A stretch of DNA of 64,000 nucleotides from Saccharum officinarum (lineage: Eukaryota; Streptophyta; Magnoliopsida; Poales; Poaceae), in the NCBI GenBank assembly GCA_020631735.1, contig CM036191.1, positions 39,353,335 through 39,417,334 of the forward strand. Direction: 5' to 3'. Numbering within the stretch: the stretch's first letter is position 1; each line of letters begins with the position of its first letter. The notes below the pieces were generated by a model that worked only from the letters and a program-made list of their open reading frames with translations, was not told where the DNA came from and searched no databases. The translations under genes were made by a program, and so were the position numbers. Below are positions 35,910-49,200 of the stretch, piece after piece.

Positions 35910-36047
35910 CCCCTCGCCAAAGCCGCTGGCCACCGCTGTCTCAAGCTGGTCCACGCCCCTCGCCAAAGCCACCGGCCACCACTGCCTCAAGCTGGTCCAC
36001 GCCCCTCGCCAAAGCCGCCGGCCGCCGCTGTCTACACGCCAGCTGCC
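35910..36047 (+). repeat. 46-bp tandem repeat, three copies
   Basis: CCCCTCGCCAAAGCC recurs at 35910, 35956 and 36002 with intervening CTCAAGCTGGTCCACG. The surrounding GC-rich stretch (35760-36110) has several open frames but looks like untranslated leader of the TNP2 gene. Confidence 0.85.
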
Positions 36048-36354
36048 GCTGTTCCAACCCGGCATTGCTGTCTCCACGCTGTTGACAGCTTCATCCCCTT
36101 GGAACAGCTAGAAAAGGTAGATATGACCCCCTCTTTTTGTTTTATCAATTGAATTGATGCGGTACTGCATAGTTCAGTTTATATTCATGAAATTCATGAT
36201 AGTGAATGCATAGATTTGTAGTGAGTCTTTTTTTTGTGACTAGATTTGTAGTGAGTCATGGGCAGTGATAGAAAGCTAGAAGGAATAGCAGTCTGTTATG
36301 GTGAATGGTTAGTTGTTGATTCCTTGATTATTGTCTTATTTCAGTTTGTCACAG

Positions 36355-39300
36355 ATGGACAGAAGTTGGTTGAATACTAGGCTATTTAGCAAGGAACATC
36401 GAGATGGGGTCACTGAGTTCATGAACTTTGTTTCTGATAATTTGGGTGACAGTCAGGAGATATTATGTCCATGTCGTAAGTGTTTGAATCGGTTACATAA
36501 ACATAAAGGAGAAGTGGAGTATCACTTATATATTTATGGGATGACTAACACATACACTAGGTGGATACATCATGGAGAAGCATTTGAGGTCGGATTAAAT
36601 GAGAATTCTGAAACTGGGGATACTGGCTGCAGTGTTGAAATTAAGGATATTGGCTGCCATGTTGAAACTGAGATGAATGAGCCTGAAGGTGACCCAGATG
36701 ATGATAGAACCCATGAGATAGTACAAGAGTTGTACACAGCTGAAGATCGTGGACCAGCAACAGAGTCCAAGTTTGCAGCCATATTAGAAGAGATGAAACA
36801 GGAACTACACCCTGATGGTCCCTATACTAGATTTTCTTTTGTGGTGAAGTTGCTACACATCAAGTCATTTTACAGAATCAGCAATGTTGGGTTCACTGCT
36901 TTTTTGAAGTTGTTAAGTTTAGCATTTCCAAAATGTCATATCCCTGCATCTTATGATGAAGCAAAGAAAGTTATCCGTGCATTGGGACTTGGATATGATT
37001 CAATACATGTTTGCCCGAATAACTGTGTTTTGTTCAGAAAGGAGTTGGCTAAAATGGATAAATGCCCAGTATGTGGTGCTTCAAGATGGAAGGATGAAGA
37101 TACAAGAAAGCAGATTCCAAACAAGGTTTTGAGGCATTTTCCTGTGGTTCCAAGGTTGCAGAGGATGTTTGCATCCAAAAAACTTTCAGAGCAGGCACAA
37201 TGGCACAAATTGAAGAGAAAACCAGTGGAGAATGAGCTTAGCCATCCAGCGGATGGCGAGGCATGGAAGGATTTTGATAGGAAATATGATTGGTTTGCAA
37301 AAGATGCTAGGAATATTCGACTTGGCCTCGCTACTGATGGGTTCAATCCATTTGGGAAGATGAGCGCCTCGTATAGCATGTGGCCAGTATTTCTTATCCC
37401 TTATAATTTTCCTCCATGGGAATGTATGGAGCAATCCAACTTCATGATGGGCCTACTCATTCCTGGTCCGACATGCCCAGGAAAGGATATGGATCTCTTC
37501 TTGCAACCATTGATTGAAGAATTGTTAGATCTTTGGAAAGGTGTCCCTACCTATGATGCTTTGACTAGGAAATCATTTGATCTTCATGCTGCAGTTATAT
37601 GGTGCATTCATGACTACCCAGCACTAAGCACACTTTCAGGCAGAGTCACTAGAGGTTACTATGCCTGTGTTCGTTGTGACAAAAATCCTTGCTCCAGAAG
37701 ATTAAGGAACAAGATTTGTTATATTGGCCATCGGCGTTTTCTCCCAAGTTCGGAGGACAAAGAAATTTTTCAATGGACAAACCGAAGAACGGGAGCAGCC
37801 TGAGGAGTTTACTATGGATGAGCTGAATGAGCAATTGGCGAGGGTTTCACATGTTAAACCTGGGAACCATCCTGATAACAAAAAGAGAAAGAGGCAAGAA
37901 GAAGGTCAATGTTGGAAGCGAAGGTCGAGTTTGTGGGATTTGCCGTATTGGTCAAATTTGAAGCTACGTCACAATCTTGATGTAATGCAAATCAAGAAAA
38001 ATATATGTGAGGCCATGCTGGGGACATTTCTGGACGTTGCAGGGAAGTCAAAGGACTCAATTAGTGCAAGGCTCGATTTGGAAGATATGGGCGTAAGGAA
38101 AAATTTACACTTGAATGTCACACCCCAAAATTTTCGATTTTGGGTTGTGCATGGAAAACACTAAATAAAATAAATGATTTCAATATTTATATAATTTTTT
38201 AAAGATTAATTAAGTTATGCTAATTTAAATTTAGAAAAAATGTGGTTTCAAACTTTTCATATTAATTTAACAGGCCTTTCGTGATGCGATGTTAGCTTGT
38301 CGTGTGACTTTGTGTGTTGTGCGCGTAAAATTTTCAAAACGCGTTAGACACCATCCGGTCCTTCTCATGAATTTTCCGGACTTTTCTAGAGCATTTTCCT
38401 ATTTTCCTAGAGTTTAATCTAATTTCTAGATGCTCTAAAAATCCTTTTTTATGGGCTCCAAATACTTCATTTAGATTCATTATATCTCAATCTATCTCTC
38501 AATCGTCGCGATTGTTCCAGATCTAAATTCCTTTTAGTGAGCCGCCAGCCATAGCGTCCCAAATCTATCGCTGAAGTTCTGCCTATCTAGGTTTCCGATG
38601 AACTTCTGGTTAGGTTTTCAGGCCACTTTGGGCGTCTCCGGCGAGAATCAATACCAGCACAAGGCAACTCTCGTCGTTCTATATGTTTTAGTGATCTTGT
38701 TTGTGCCAACTGAATCCCCATTGTTTTTCTTCTCTAGTATGCCGACGATCGCCTCCTTGGATGTGTTGACACGGTTTTTGACTCACCTATAATTATAATT
38801 TGTGCAAGATTTGCTTTAAATAAGGTAAAAGATATGTGGTCAAATCCCATATAAATAAGAAATGAATAATAGGAGAAATAATATTGGCTATGAAATTTAG
38901 TACAACCAAATATGCAAGAGTGAAGACATGCGACATATTTGCTCATGTGTATAGATTGAATATCAGGTACTCACATGAATATATATATATATACACGATG
39001 TTTTGTTGATTAAAAAAAACTAATTGATTTGATGGCCTAATCCACCTTGCAAGAGACGTGTATTGTATGAAAATAGAGGTAGCACCATTGACCAGCAGCC
39101 CGGCCTGCTTCTCGTATTTGCAACACCGGCTTCAAGCCAATATGACAGCCCGATCGAGTCCAACTCCTCCACGCCAGGTGGTAGCACCTGCCAATGCCCA
39201 ATCTATATCATATCGCTCGTGCCCTAGCTGCTTATGAACCGCCGCTGCCGCGCGCCCACTACTCGCGTCGTGCGTTGTGGGAGCGTCCATATTGCCCCGG

Positions 39301-42300
39301 CCTCTAGAGCCCGGACCCGTCGCTGCTCCTCTGCTGCCCCCCTCGCTGCAGTTTCCCTCGCCTGAGCTCGCAAAAACCGCAGCGCAGCAGCCTGCCGTCG
39401 GAACCACCACCGTGGTGACCACCGTTCGATCTGCCGCCTCTGCCCGATCTTGCCGTCCAGCAGAGGAACCTGCCGATCCCGTAGTCGCTGTAAGCAATCT
39501 GCCGAGCTTCGTGACGAGGATTCGAAGTCGCCGAATCCTTCTCTTCGTCCTTTCTCGTTTTGGTTTGCTAACGCCGTGTCGCCGACGTCCGCAAATCGCC
39601 GCCGGCCGTTTGCAGGTAACCACCGTCCGCCCCAACGAGCTGCACGCCGCCATCGAATTCTGCAGAAAAACCGTTGTCTCTCTGCCAAGCTCAGCCTCGT
39701 CTCTGTGCCCTTATGCGAGTCCGCGGTAAGCTCCTCATCTCCCTGTGCCTTCCCTGTGCTAGACCGAGGACACATAGGTTTTTCCTCACGCACGCTGGCA
39801 AGAAACTCGCTGCCGTTCATGGCATCACCGTGCCAGAGATTGAGCCATGCGTGTTCTGCAGTGGTTTAATCCAACTGCTAGCCTAATGACCTCACAATTA
39901 TGTCATGATGACATCGCATGTATATTGTGGCCGTTTTCTTTCAGAAAAACAAATTGGAAAAATACTATAGAAATACACCGCACATAATCAAGAGTCAATC
40001 TCCACCGTTTGTTTTGACTCCGATTTAGTTCGTTCTTGCCGTGTTAATTTCATGTCGATACAATCCACATGCTAGCAGTCATATTTAACTTATCTCAAGA
40101 CATGTGTCTATAATTAAAATGTTAATATTAACTTGGTTAATTTGCGTGACACTAGTTTTGTAATATAAAAGCAATGACATATATTTCTACTTTGGTGCTA
40201 AATACATAAATACTAATGTGATTAATTACTAACGAACATAAATGTATTTCTAAATTATAATTTGCTTATGTCATATACCATTCCGTTAAATGCTTTTACA
40301 TGTTTATTATTTCTTTTGGTAATAATAAAGTTTAACTTGATTAAATTATAGGGTATTGTTCATAAACTAAACATGAGTAGTTTCAAGTCAGCTTTTGAAT
40401 TAAATTATGTTTCGAGTCTTAATAAATCTTTACATGTTTTTGCGCAATTAAAATAAATCAAGTATATATATAGCCTTTTCTTTAATATAATAATAATAAA
40501 AAAAGTCTCGGTAGTCGTTTCCTTCGATTCGTACCTCCGATTAGCGTGTTTCTCGCGTTTGTGTATTCATAGCAATACAAAGATCAGTTTTCAAACCTTT
40601 TTAATTGATTGATGTACTGCTCTAATCTATAGTCTTTGTTTGCTATGCATGTTTGTGCTTGGATGCTTGTGTGGTGCTTTATAATCATGTCCACTCGGTG
40701 AGATTTAAGTGGTAATCAAAAGACAGTTCTTTGGAGGTTACTAATTTACAGAAGAAGGATATCAATTCAAGGCAAGTATAGCATGGGCCTACCTTGATTC
40801 CTATTCATTATATAATCTACTCATTATGCATGTGTCTAATAATGCTCGACTATAAGGACATCCTAGCCATTGATGACTTATACCTTGATGCCTATGGGTT
40901 TTATTGCATATGGGTAGAATGCTAGTGCTCTATTCAAACATGATCAATACTATGATTAATGGAACAAACGGATAAACATGATGGTAATAATTGAATTATG
41001 GGGTGATGGTGCAAATGATGTCGATCATGTTGCCCTAAACCTTCCGTAAGGACTTATCTGTAGGGCAAAAGCTGGGACATACAGTGCAACCGTGAGAGTT
41101 ATATGGCTCTGACTTTAGCTCAGTAATAGGATCTTTTCTAGCTTGTTAGAGGTTACCCGAAAGGGCGCAAGAGGGGCTTGCCACTTTGGGTATAGAACTG
41201 CCTCTGTTCTTGTGTGTATAGCCTGCGGGAATTGTGCCACAGAAAGGGGGGTTCTCTATATCTGCCTGCCGAGGAAACCTCGCGGCCCTAACTTGTTAGA
41301 CGAGACCTATGGAAGGCTTCATAGTGTACCCTGCCCGCTCACCTTGGAAGTGTTATGGGAGTAATTAACCCGGGCATATGGGCAACACGACTCACGGGTA
41401 AAGATGCACAACCTCTGCAGAGTGTTAAAACTGTTATAACAGCCGTGCTCACGGTCACGAGCGGCCCGGAAAACTCACAGAATAACTGGTTACTTATGAT
41501 GTTGTTGTTCATGGTGAACTATGATGGTATTATGATGATGATGATGATGATGATGATATAATGTTGATCAATAACTCTATTAATTCTAGTATGTGATCAT
41601 GTGGGTTAATTTGGGAGCCTAAGCATAAGTTGATGTTAACCAATGATAAAATGCTGACTTACTAAAATGCTAAATGCAGTAAACCGTGTCTAACTTTTGA
41701 ACCTCATGAATCCTCATGTTATGCTTGTGGAGTACGAAATGTACTCACGCTTGTTTATTTTCTATTTTTGGATAAAAATCCCGGATGGGTAACAGAAGGT
41801 GAAGCTTGGTTAAGTTTCTGAGGAGTGCTAGGCATATGTTACCCCCAGTCAGCCGTCCCTTGTGAAGAATGGAGCCTAAAGATTAGTTCTCGTTCCGCGA
41901 TACTCTGATGTAAGTGTTAAATATGAGTATGTTTCTGCTTTATAACATTGTTTCTGATACTATATACTCTGTTGTTGTATGTGTGGACTTCCTGGGCACA
42001 CATATGGCTAGCCTGGTTTGTTCTTCAAAACTGGGTGTTACATTGAAGCATGACGGGGATTCATACACTCTCCCACGTGCTCCATTTATGATGACTAAAG
42101 ACCAGAAGCTTGCTTTTTGTGTTTTCATAAAGAATGTGAAATTCCCAGATGGATATGCCTCCAGCCTATCAAGGTGTATTTCTGCTGATGAATGCAAAGT
42201 ACAGGCATTGAAAACTCATGATTGTCATATCCTTCTGCAAAGGATATTGCCTGCAAGCCTCCGAGGAATCCTGGATAAGGAAATTTATGAAGCAATTGCT

Positions 42301-43873
42301 GAATTAGGTAACTTTTTTCAGCAAATCTGTGCTAAGACACTGAAGGTAGATGTCTTGAACAGAATGAGAGGTGAAATCCCAATAATATTGTGCAAGCTTG
42401 AGAAAATTTTTCCACCTTCTTTTTTTGATGTCATGGTACACTTGTCCATTCATTTAATCGATGATGCAATCCTTAGGGGTCCAGTTCAGTATGGGTGGAT
42501 GTACCCAGTTGAACGTAGGTTGCTGACCTTGAAACGTTATGTGAGGAATATGGCAAGGCCCGCGGGGTCTATTGCAGAGGCATATGTCGCAAACGAGTGC
42601 TTGAATGCTTGCTCTAGGTATTTTGATGATATTGACACACGACACAATCGTGAGGGTAGGAATAGAGAGCGTGTAGTTTTGAGAGATGGTGGTTTATCTA
42701 TTTTCCAGCATGGAGTTAGTCTCATTGGGGCACCGAGGATGACGTACCTTGAGAAGGATTATGACAAGATGGTTTGGTATGTCCTCAACAATACTCCGGA
42801 GGTTGAGCCATTTATAGAGTATGTCTTTTATTGGAGCAAGCAATATTTTTCTTATGTTGTAATTTTTTACGCCTCACATGACAGTTTTGCACTACTTGCA
42901 GGATATGCAAGACAGAGTTAGAGAGTGCTGGCAATGTTGATGTTGATAGGGCTCTTGCTAAGGAATTTGCAGGATGGTTTAAGAAACACGTGAGTCATGT
43001 AGCTCTTAGTTCAATTTAAGAATTATCAGTTTTGGTTCTGACCTTATTCTCTATTTTTTTTCTCTGAACATATTGTTACAGCTTGCAACCAGAAAATTTG
43101 TACATGACCTATATGCATTGGCAAGTCAACCAAATCTTAGAGTTCATTTATTTTCGGGGTGTCTTGTTAATGGTGTTCGCTATCACACCTTGGACCGTGA
43201 GAGAAGTAGAAAAACACAGAACAGTGGTGTCATGGTTGAGGGCTCACATAATGAAGAAGATATAGACTTTTATGGTCAGCTGAAGGAAATAATTGAGTTG
43301 CAGTACAACTCTGATTTGAACAATCCAAGGACAGTAGTTTTATTTCAGTGTAATTGGTTTGACACTTGTAGCAAGAAGTCTAGAATTAAATATGATGGAC
43401 ATTTCAAAAGCATCAGCCATGGCAGTTGCTGGTACAAGGATGATGCTTTCATCTGTGCCACACAGGCAACGAAGGTTTTCTACTTGGAAGATAACAAGCA
43501 TGGTGAGCCTTGGAAAGTTGTTCAAAAATTTTCGCATAGGCACTTGTGGAATGTGACCGAAGAGGAAAATGATGCCCTGCTGGGCCAGGCGGAGAATGAA
43601 TTGTCATACCAAGATGATGAGCAAGAAAATGACCTATCGGTTCAGGTTGCAAATCTTGAGATACCTTCGGTCAACGAACAGGCTAGCAACGATGAAGATG
43701 GTATTAGTGTTTAGGCTTCCTTAGTTGATCAGATCCGAAGGGAAAGGGAATTGGAAGTTAAAGAAAATGGCTATGAAGATGATGTTGACGAAACTCTGGG
43801 ACAGTATGACAGTGAAAATGAAAGGCCAATGACAATCCCTGATGATGATGGTGAATATAGTGATTTTGAGTAA
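36355..43873 (+). pseudogene. CACTA TNP2-type transposase, interrupted
   Basis: ATG at 36355 follows a splice-acceptor-like CACAG. Residues 1-75 form the transposase-associated domain (MDRSWLNTRLFSKEHRDGV, CPCRKCLN). The TNP2 domain follows with CPNNCVLFRKELAKMDKCPV, ATDGFNPFGKMSASYSMWPV and LLIPGPTCPGKDMDLFLQPL (to about 37700). A frame change near 37750 leads to LKLRHNLDVMQIKKNICEAM (to 38115). The solo LTR 38116-42042 sits in this exon, and coding resumes at 42048 with the DUF4218 domain (PVQYGWMYPVERRLLTLKRY). Introns 42818-42900 and 42990-43080 follow. The last exon has DUF4216 (VLFQCNWFDTCSKKSRIKY). TAG at 43712 is premature: the frame runs on 52 codons to TAA at 43871-43873. It would cut and join CACTA ends. 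Confidence 0.9.
38116..42042 (+). mobile_element. Solo LTR in the transposase exon, TSD TTGAA
   Basis: It starts TGTCACACCCC (38116) and ends GGGTGTTACA (42042), with TTGAA at 38111-38115 and 42043-42047. At 3,927 bp it is the largest of the four related LTRs. A GC-rich segment (39230-39890) has long chance frames on both strands. A conserved block at about 41090-41480 matches the other LTRs. A short ATG microsatellite-like run lies near 41530-41558. It is inserted in frame-bearing TNP2 sequence, and discounting it with one TSD rejoins LHL and KHDGD. Confidence 0.95.
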
Positions 43874-46252
43874 AATAATTGTGGTCTGTGATGTGATGCC
43901 ATTTTTGTAAAATAAATGTGGTCTGTCATGTTAGAACAAGGATTTGTCAATTAAAATTGTGATATAAGGACTTGAAAATATTTGTGTGTTGTATTCTCTA
44001 AATATTTGTTTGTCATCAGTGCAATGGATACATGCTGCCTATTTGTTTGTCATCATTCACTGCAAATTATGGCTCTGAAGCTGGGAATATTTTATAGCTG
44101 CCACTGCTATAAGTTTTCATGGTGTTTACTTTCAAGTTGCAATCTGAAATTTGTGCAAGGCTTAGCTACCACTGCTATTAGTTACCAGCTGAAATGTGAC
44201 TTGTTCTCTGATCAAAGTGTCTTTTGTGCAATTGTTGCTGCTGCGAGGATGCAGACAGCAGGATACAGTGGGAATGACAGGGAGGATCAACATTACTCAA
44301 TTTTTTTTCTACCTGAGCTTTATCACAAATGAGTTACTCTCAGTTGCTCTGAAATTGCTGTAAATATCCATGGTTGATCTTGTGTTGCATACGTTGCAAT
44401 GGGACCCAGCTACCGGCTGCCGCTGACACTACAGGAATTCTGGGTCACTAAAGATGCATTACGGAGGAACAAAATTGGTTACTTACCATGCGGGTCATCT
44501 ATGGCTCGGATGTGCTTGATGGTACACATCTCTTTTAAGTAGCACCGCTTGCAACACTACTACTGAACTGACTTTCATTATTGGCTTGGATGCTGCCCGG
44601 TTCGACCACCACGTGGTTCATGCCACGGCTCTTGGACCCGCGGCCGCGTCATGCGCGTGTGGCGCTCTTGCTCCTGCCACCACCAACGGAGGGTGAAGCA
44701 GAACCAAGGGGGGGCAATTTTGATAAACATATAGTAAAAAATTGCTAAGACGAGGAATATGCAACTAATATAGAGAGAGAAAGGTGTGCTTTAATCCTTG
44801 CATGCATGGTGACATACATATGCATTGATCAAGTAACATGCATGTATTAAAAACTTCACATGGCAAGGGGGGGCCGGAGCCCAGTTTGGCCTCCACTAGG
44901 CTCCGTCCCTGCCTGCCACCACCGTCTCCGCTCACCTGGTGGCGCTTCCGCTCCTGCCACCGAGTACTCCACGCCTGCCCACCTGCCGCCATCCTCCCTC
45001 TCCACTGCACCTGAGCGCCGCTTGTGGCTACCACAGTTCCCCACATACGTCAAGTATTTCAGACGTATGTTTTCAAGTGTTTCATGTTACAGGCATATGT
45101 TTAGGTGTTTCAAACGTATGTTTCAGATGTTTCATCTGAACGTTGCAGAAGTAGATTTGGATGTTGCATAACATGCATATTGCAAGTGCATGTTTTCAAG
45201 TGTTCAGGTGTTTCATACATATGTTGCAAATGTTTCATCTGGATGTTGCATATATTTGCAATGGCTTTTCAAATGTTTTGCTAGTGTTTCAGACGTATGT
45301 ACTAGGTGTTTCAGCTGTTTTAGACCTATGTTGCAAGTGTTTTATCTAGATGTTGCAAAAGTAGATCTTGTGTTGCAACTTTGTGTGTGTAGATCTTGCT
45401 TTCACTGTTGGCCCATCGCTGCCGGTTTCTTGCTTAGTGTGTGAGTGTGTAGATCTTGAAAATGTTATGCAACTTTGTAGTTCATAATTTTTTTAAAAAA
45501 ATCATTTCGATGCTGATATATTTGTTTCACGAAATTTTATAGAAGTTAATACTAAATGAGTCCACACGCTCTATAGTCACAAAGTGAGTGTATAGTTGTA
45601 GTTAAGTATCTCAGATGAAGAAGCGACCAAAACAAAAGTTATAGATCTAAAAAATTTATGCAACATTGTAGTTGACAACCTTTTCTTTTGAAATCACATA
45701 TCCAACAAAAATCATGTCCTCATTTTCTCACATTTAAAATTCAAAATTTTTAAATGGCCTTGGATGGAGAAATGATCAAAATCAAAGTTGTATATCTCGA
45801 AAAGTTATAAAACTTTGTAGTTGACAATTTTTTAATTTAAATTAATTTTGGGTCACAAATAATGGTATAAAGATTTACTAAATAATGCTATAAAGAAAAA
45901 GTTGCAGCTGTTGCAGTCCAAGAGGCCAAAAATCCTTCACGCCTACGCCAATTTTCAGTTCCCGCGTGCGCCCGCGATAAACGCGAAAGCAAAATGGATG
46001 CCGCGCCACTATTTTGATGCAAAATGTCATTTCTGTCCATACCAGCTGTACAACTGACTTATACTGACTTATCCCATGTAAGGTCAATTTTGAACTTTAA
46101 CTCAACCGAGTGCTACACATACATAAGGGGAAGCTAACCCTAAAATCATTCCCCACTCCCACATCTCCACAGCCGCCAGCGAACACGCCTCCCTCACTCC
46201 TTCGGTCCTTCCACAACCAGCGGCCACCCTCCAGGAGACCAGGAGCAAGACA
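43874..46252. other. Spacer between the two CACTA Y genes
   Basis: No gene is visible. 44427 has an isolated CACTACAGGAATTCTGGG, a relic CACTA left end with no partner. 44590-45050 is GC-rich unassigned sequence. 45600-45840 contains pieces of the AAGTTGTAGATC-type units seen in other CACTA elements here. 46090-46252 is probably promoter/leader of the TNPA-like gene. Confidence 0.5.
45054..45370 (+). repeat. Degenerate short tandem repeat (GTTTCA/GTTGCA units)
   Basis: Units such as GTGTTTCAGACGTATGTT and GTTTCATCTGGATGTTGCA recur every 25-50 bp with many substitutions. There is no coding support. Confidence 0.75.
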
Positions 46253-49200
46253 ATGGCGCCAGGGAAGAAGGCGCTTGGTGGCAAGAAGACGCCTTCATGG
46301 CCTCCTTTGGTCCTTTCAGATCCTGTGGCAACCCCTTGCCTCCGTCCCATGAGCAAGACGATGGCGCCAGGGAAGAAGATGCTCGGCGGCAAGAACACGC
46401 CTTCCCGCCCTCCTACGGTCCTTCCAAATCACGCGGCTGCCATGGAGATCCCAGGTACTTGAAGAGTTTATATTCCAAATCACGGCACCTGAAGAGTCTG
46501 TGCGTGGGGGAATTTTTGGTTTCTGATTTACAAGTTTCCATAGTGTCGATCTGGTGATGTAGGGGGGAAAACCAATTTGGCTCCAATTTACCACGATGTC
46601 ACATGGTGTCAAATATATAGTTGCTGCATGTACAATCCACTTCTTGGGAACTTATGCTTCAGGAAATGGTAGCTTTATTGAATTAGGAGAGTAACCTGAA
46701 ACATGTTATAGATAAGGAGGAGCAGTTCAGAAAATTATGTTCTATGTATACTATAGGTTGCTAACTAATTTCATAACCACTGAATATAATTGCAATGTAT
46801 GTGCAGAAGAGGAAGACAGGGACTTAAGCTCGTTGAGGGCTCGGAATATCTTGAGGAACAATCAATTTGCTCATCGGCTGGGTGTCCGTAGACTAGCAGA
46901 ATTACTCAAGAGTTCAGTGGCAAAGAAGAAAGTTGTTGGAAAGAGTATTGGCAAAAAAATCTAAGGTACCAATTCTTGTACTAAACTCTTGTACTAATCA
47001 ATATCTTTAGTTGGCTGAGCTATGCTCATGTAGTTGAGATGATATACATGTATGATGTAGTTTGGGTGTCACTTATATTTTGCATATGAATTATTTGATC
47101 TACTTGGTTAAGAACCATAAGTTTCATCTACCTCTAGAAAATATCTGTTCATTTCATTGTTGGGTTGTTGCCAGCTATGTTGTGTTAATGCGCCATTTAG
47201 TCTAGATCATAGTAACAACATTGTGGCATTGGTGCTGCTAAACAATTGAGTATTTGATTTAGTTTTCATTCCCACTTTCTGCTATTTATACAAGTGATCC
47301 TAGTTTCAAGAAATGACATACTTATTCCCAGTGGATATTTAAGGAAGTTCTTTATGACTTTGTTTCTGCAACTGATTTTGACATGTCTTTGTTTGCTTTG
47401 TGAGGCTTTTTTACTAGGGCAAGATGTGGGCAACACTGGTGATTGTGTCAAAGCTGTAACAGGAAGAACATCCAAGCGAGTGCGAGCACCTGAAAATCCG
47501 GAAGAAACAATGAGATGCACAAGGCAAAGGGCTGCGAGACAAGTGTCCACCACTAGCCTGATTGAAGCCACAGAGGCTGGACTCGAACCTGATTTGTCTG
47601 CAAACCAGATTCAGGGTGACACCAACAATACTGAACAAGGTAAGTGGCTACCAACTATTGTTTTTTTATTGTCAATATGTGTGGTATGCTGCATTCATAT
47701 TAAGCGCAGGGATCATTTTTTTAACACATGTTTCAAAATGTATTTTGTTAGGCAACCTCACTTTAAGTACAGAAGTGGAACCAATGGGATTGAACAATAT
47801 TGAACAAGGCAAGTGACTATGATTGCTGTGTTTTATTGTCCATATATGTGGTATGCTTCATTCGTATCAAGTGCAAGATCATCTTTTTCTTGACACTTGT
47901 AAATGTTTTATGTTAGGCACCCTCACTGGCAATACGCAAGTGGTGCCAAGGGGGAAGAGCATGGGCAAAGAGATTGATTCCATAAGCAGAGGTTTAGGGA
48001 CTATGATACCAGTCATTGTCAAGGAAGGGAAAAGAAGGCCGGAGGCTCCTATGCAAGCTGCAAAGCTGGCCTCAGAGAGTGGGATCATAATTAGGCAGCA
48101 TATACCAATATATCCAAATTGGACAAAGTACAAGAACGATGGTCATCAACTTGAAAACTTCAAGGGCAAACTCAAGGTAAGACTGTTCAACTAATTAAAT
48201 CCATGCTACTGTTAGAAGTTTTGTCCAGTGTAAGCTTTCAAATTTTCTTTTTGGTCAGTTGGGTAGCAGCTGAGATACTGCCTTTGTTAATTGTTCTACA
48301 AGCATGTGCTGCCTTTCTTATTCTATATTCCAAGTTTGTCCAAATTAATCAAATGAGTAGTCTAATATTTCTTTTTTAGTGCGTGTATGGGTTGTGGTGG
48401 TAGTAACAAATGGAAAAAAAATCTATATGTGCTACTTATTCTGTATGTGCTGCCAGCATTATATAAGTAAAACTAGATGCACCTTTAAGTAAAACTAGAT
48501 GCCCAAGGTGCATCTAGGTGCACACTGCTTATTCTGTATGTGCTGCTAGCATTATATGCTTGATAATTATCTTGCATTGGCACTAAAATGGAAAACTCTA
48601 CCTGATGTCTGAAGTGAAATATAAGTAAAACTACATGTAGCTTGGGCTTGCTATCCATATGTCTCTCTTGGTATGTGCTGGTCACTAACCATATATCATC
48701 TAAGCATGTTGTTCATACTTTTCATGTCGCTCATACTATTCAAATGCTTGTTTTGGCTAAGCCTCTTTTGGAGAACCATATATCATCTATGCATGCTGTC
48801 CATACTATTCAAACTGAACAGTACATATAAATTATCGTAGTTACTTTCTACTTTCAACTTTTGTCAAAGCTTAATGTTATGCTATTTGATGAATATATAA
48901 AATTTGCCATTGACACCAAAAGTGACCCTGTAAAAGCTGCATGTGAAGACATCCTAAAGGGTGGAGTACGCCAGATGAGGTATAGGCTAAAAAAAGAACT
49001 TCGATGGGGTACCAGCCAATCAAGTAAGGACTACATCGCCCTTGAAGTGTATGACCGATGAAGAATGGAGACAATTGGTTGACATGTGGTCAAGCTCAGA
49101 GCACAAGGTAATGTTTAGCATATTTCATTTTATGTGAATACGAGCACAAATTCATGTTTGGCTGGGTATATACATATTTGATACAAGGTAGATTTGTGAT

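Noticed and set aside
35603..36152. Alanine/proline-rich ORFs of 130-160 residues
   Set aside because: They arise from a 46-bp tandem repeat in three frames; upstream leader of TNP2 is more likely.
39132..39886. Long ORFs on both strands in the GC-rich part of the solo LTR
   Set aside because: The sequence is wholly inside an LTR defined by TTGAA TSDs, with overlapping frames on both strands and no known domain.
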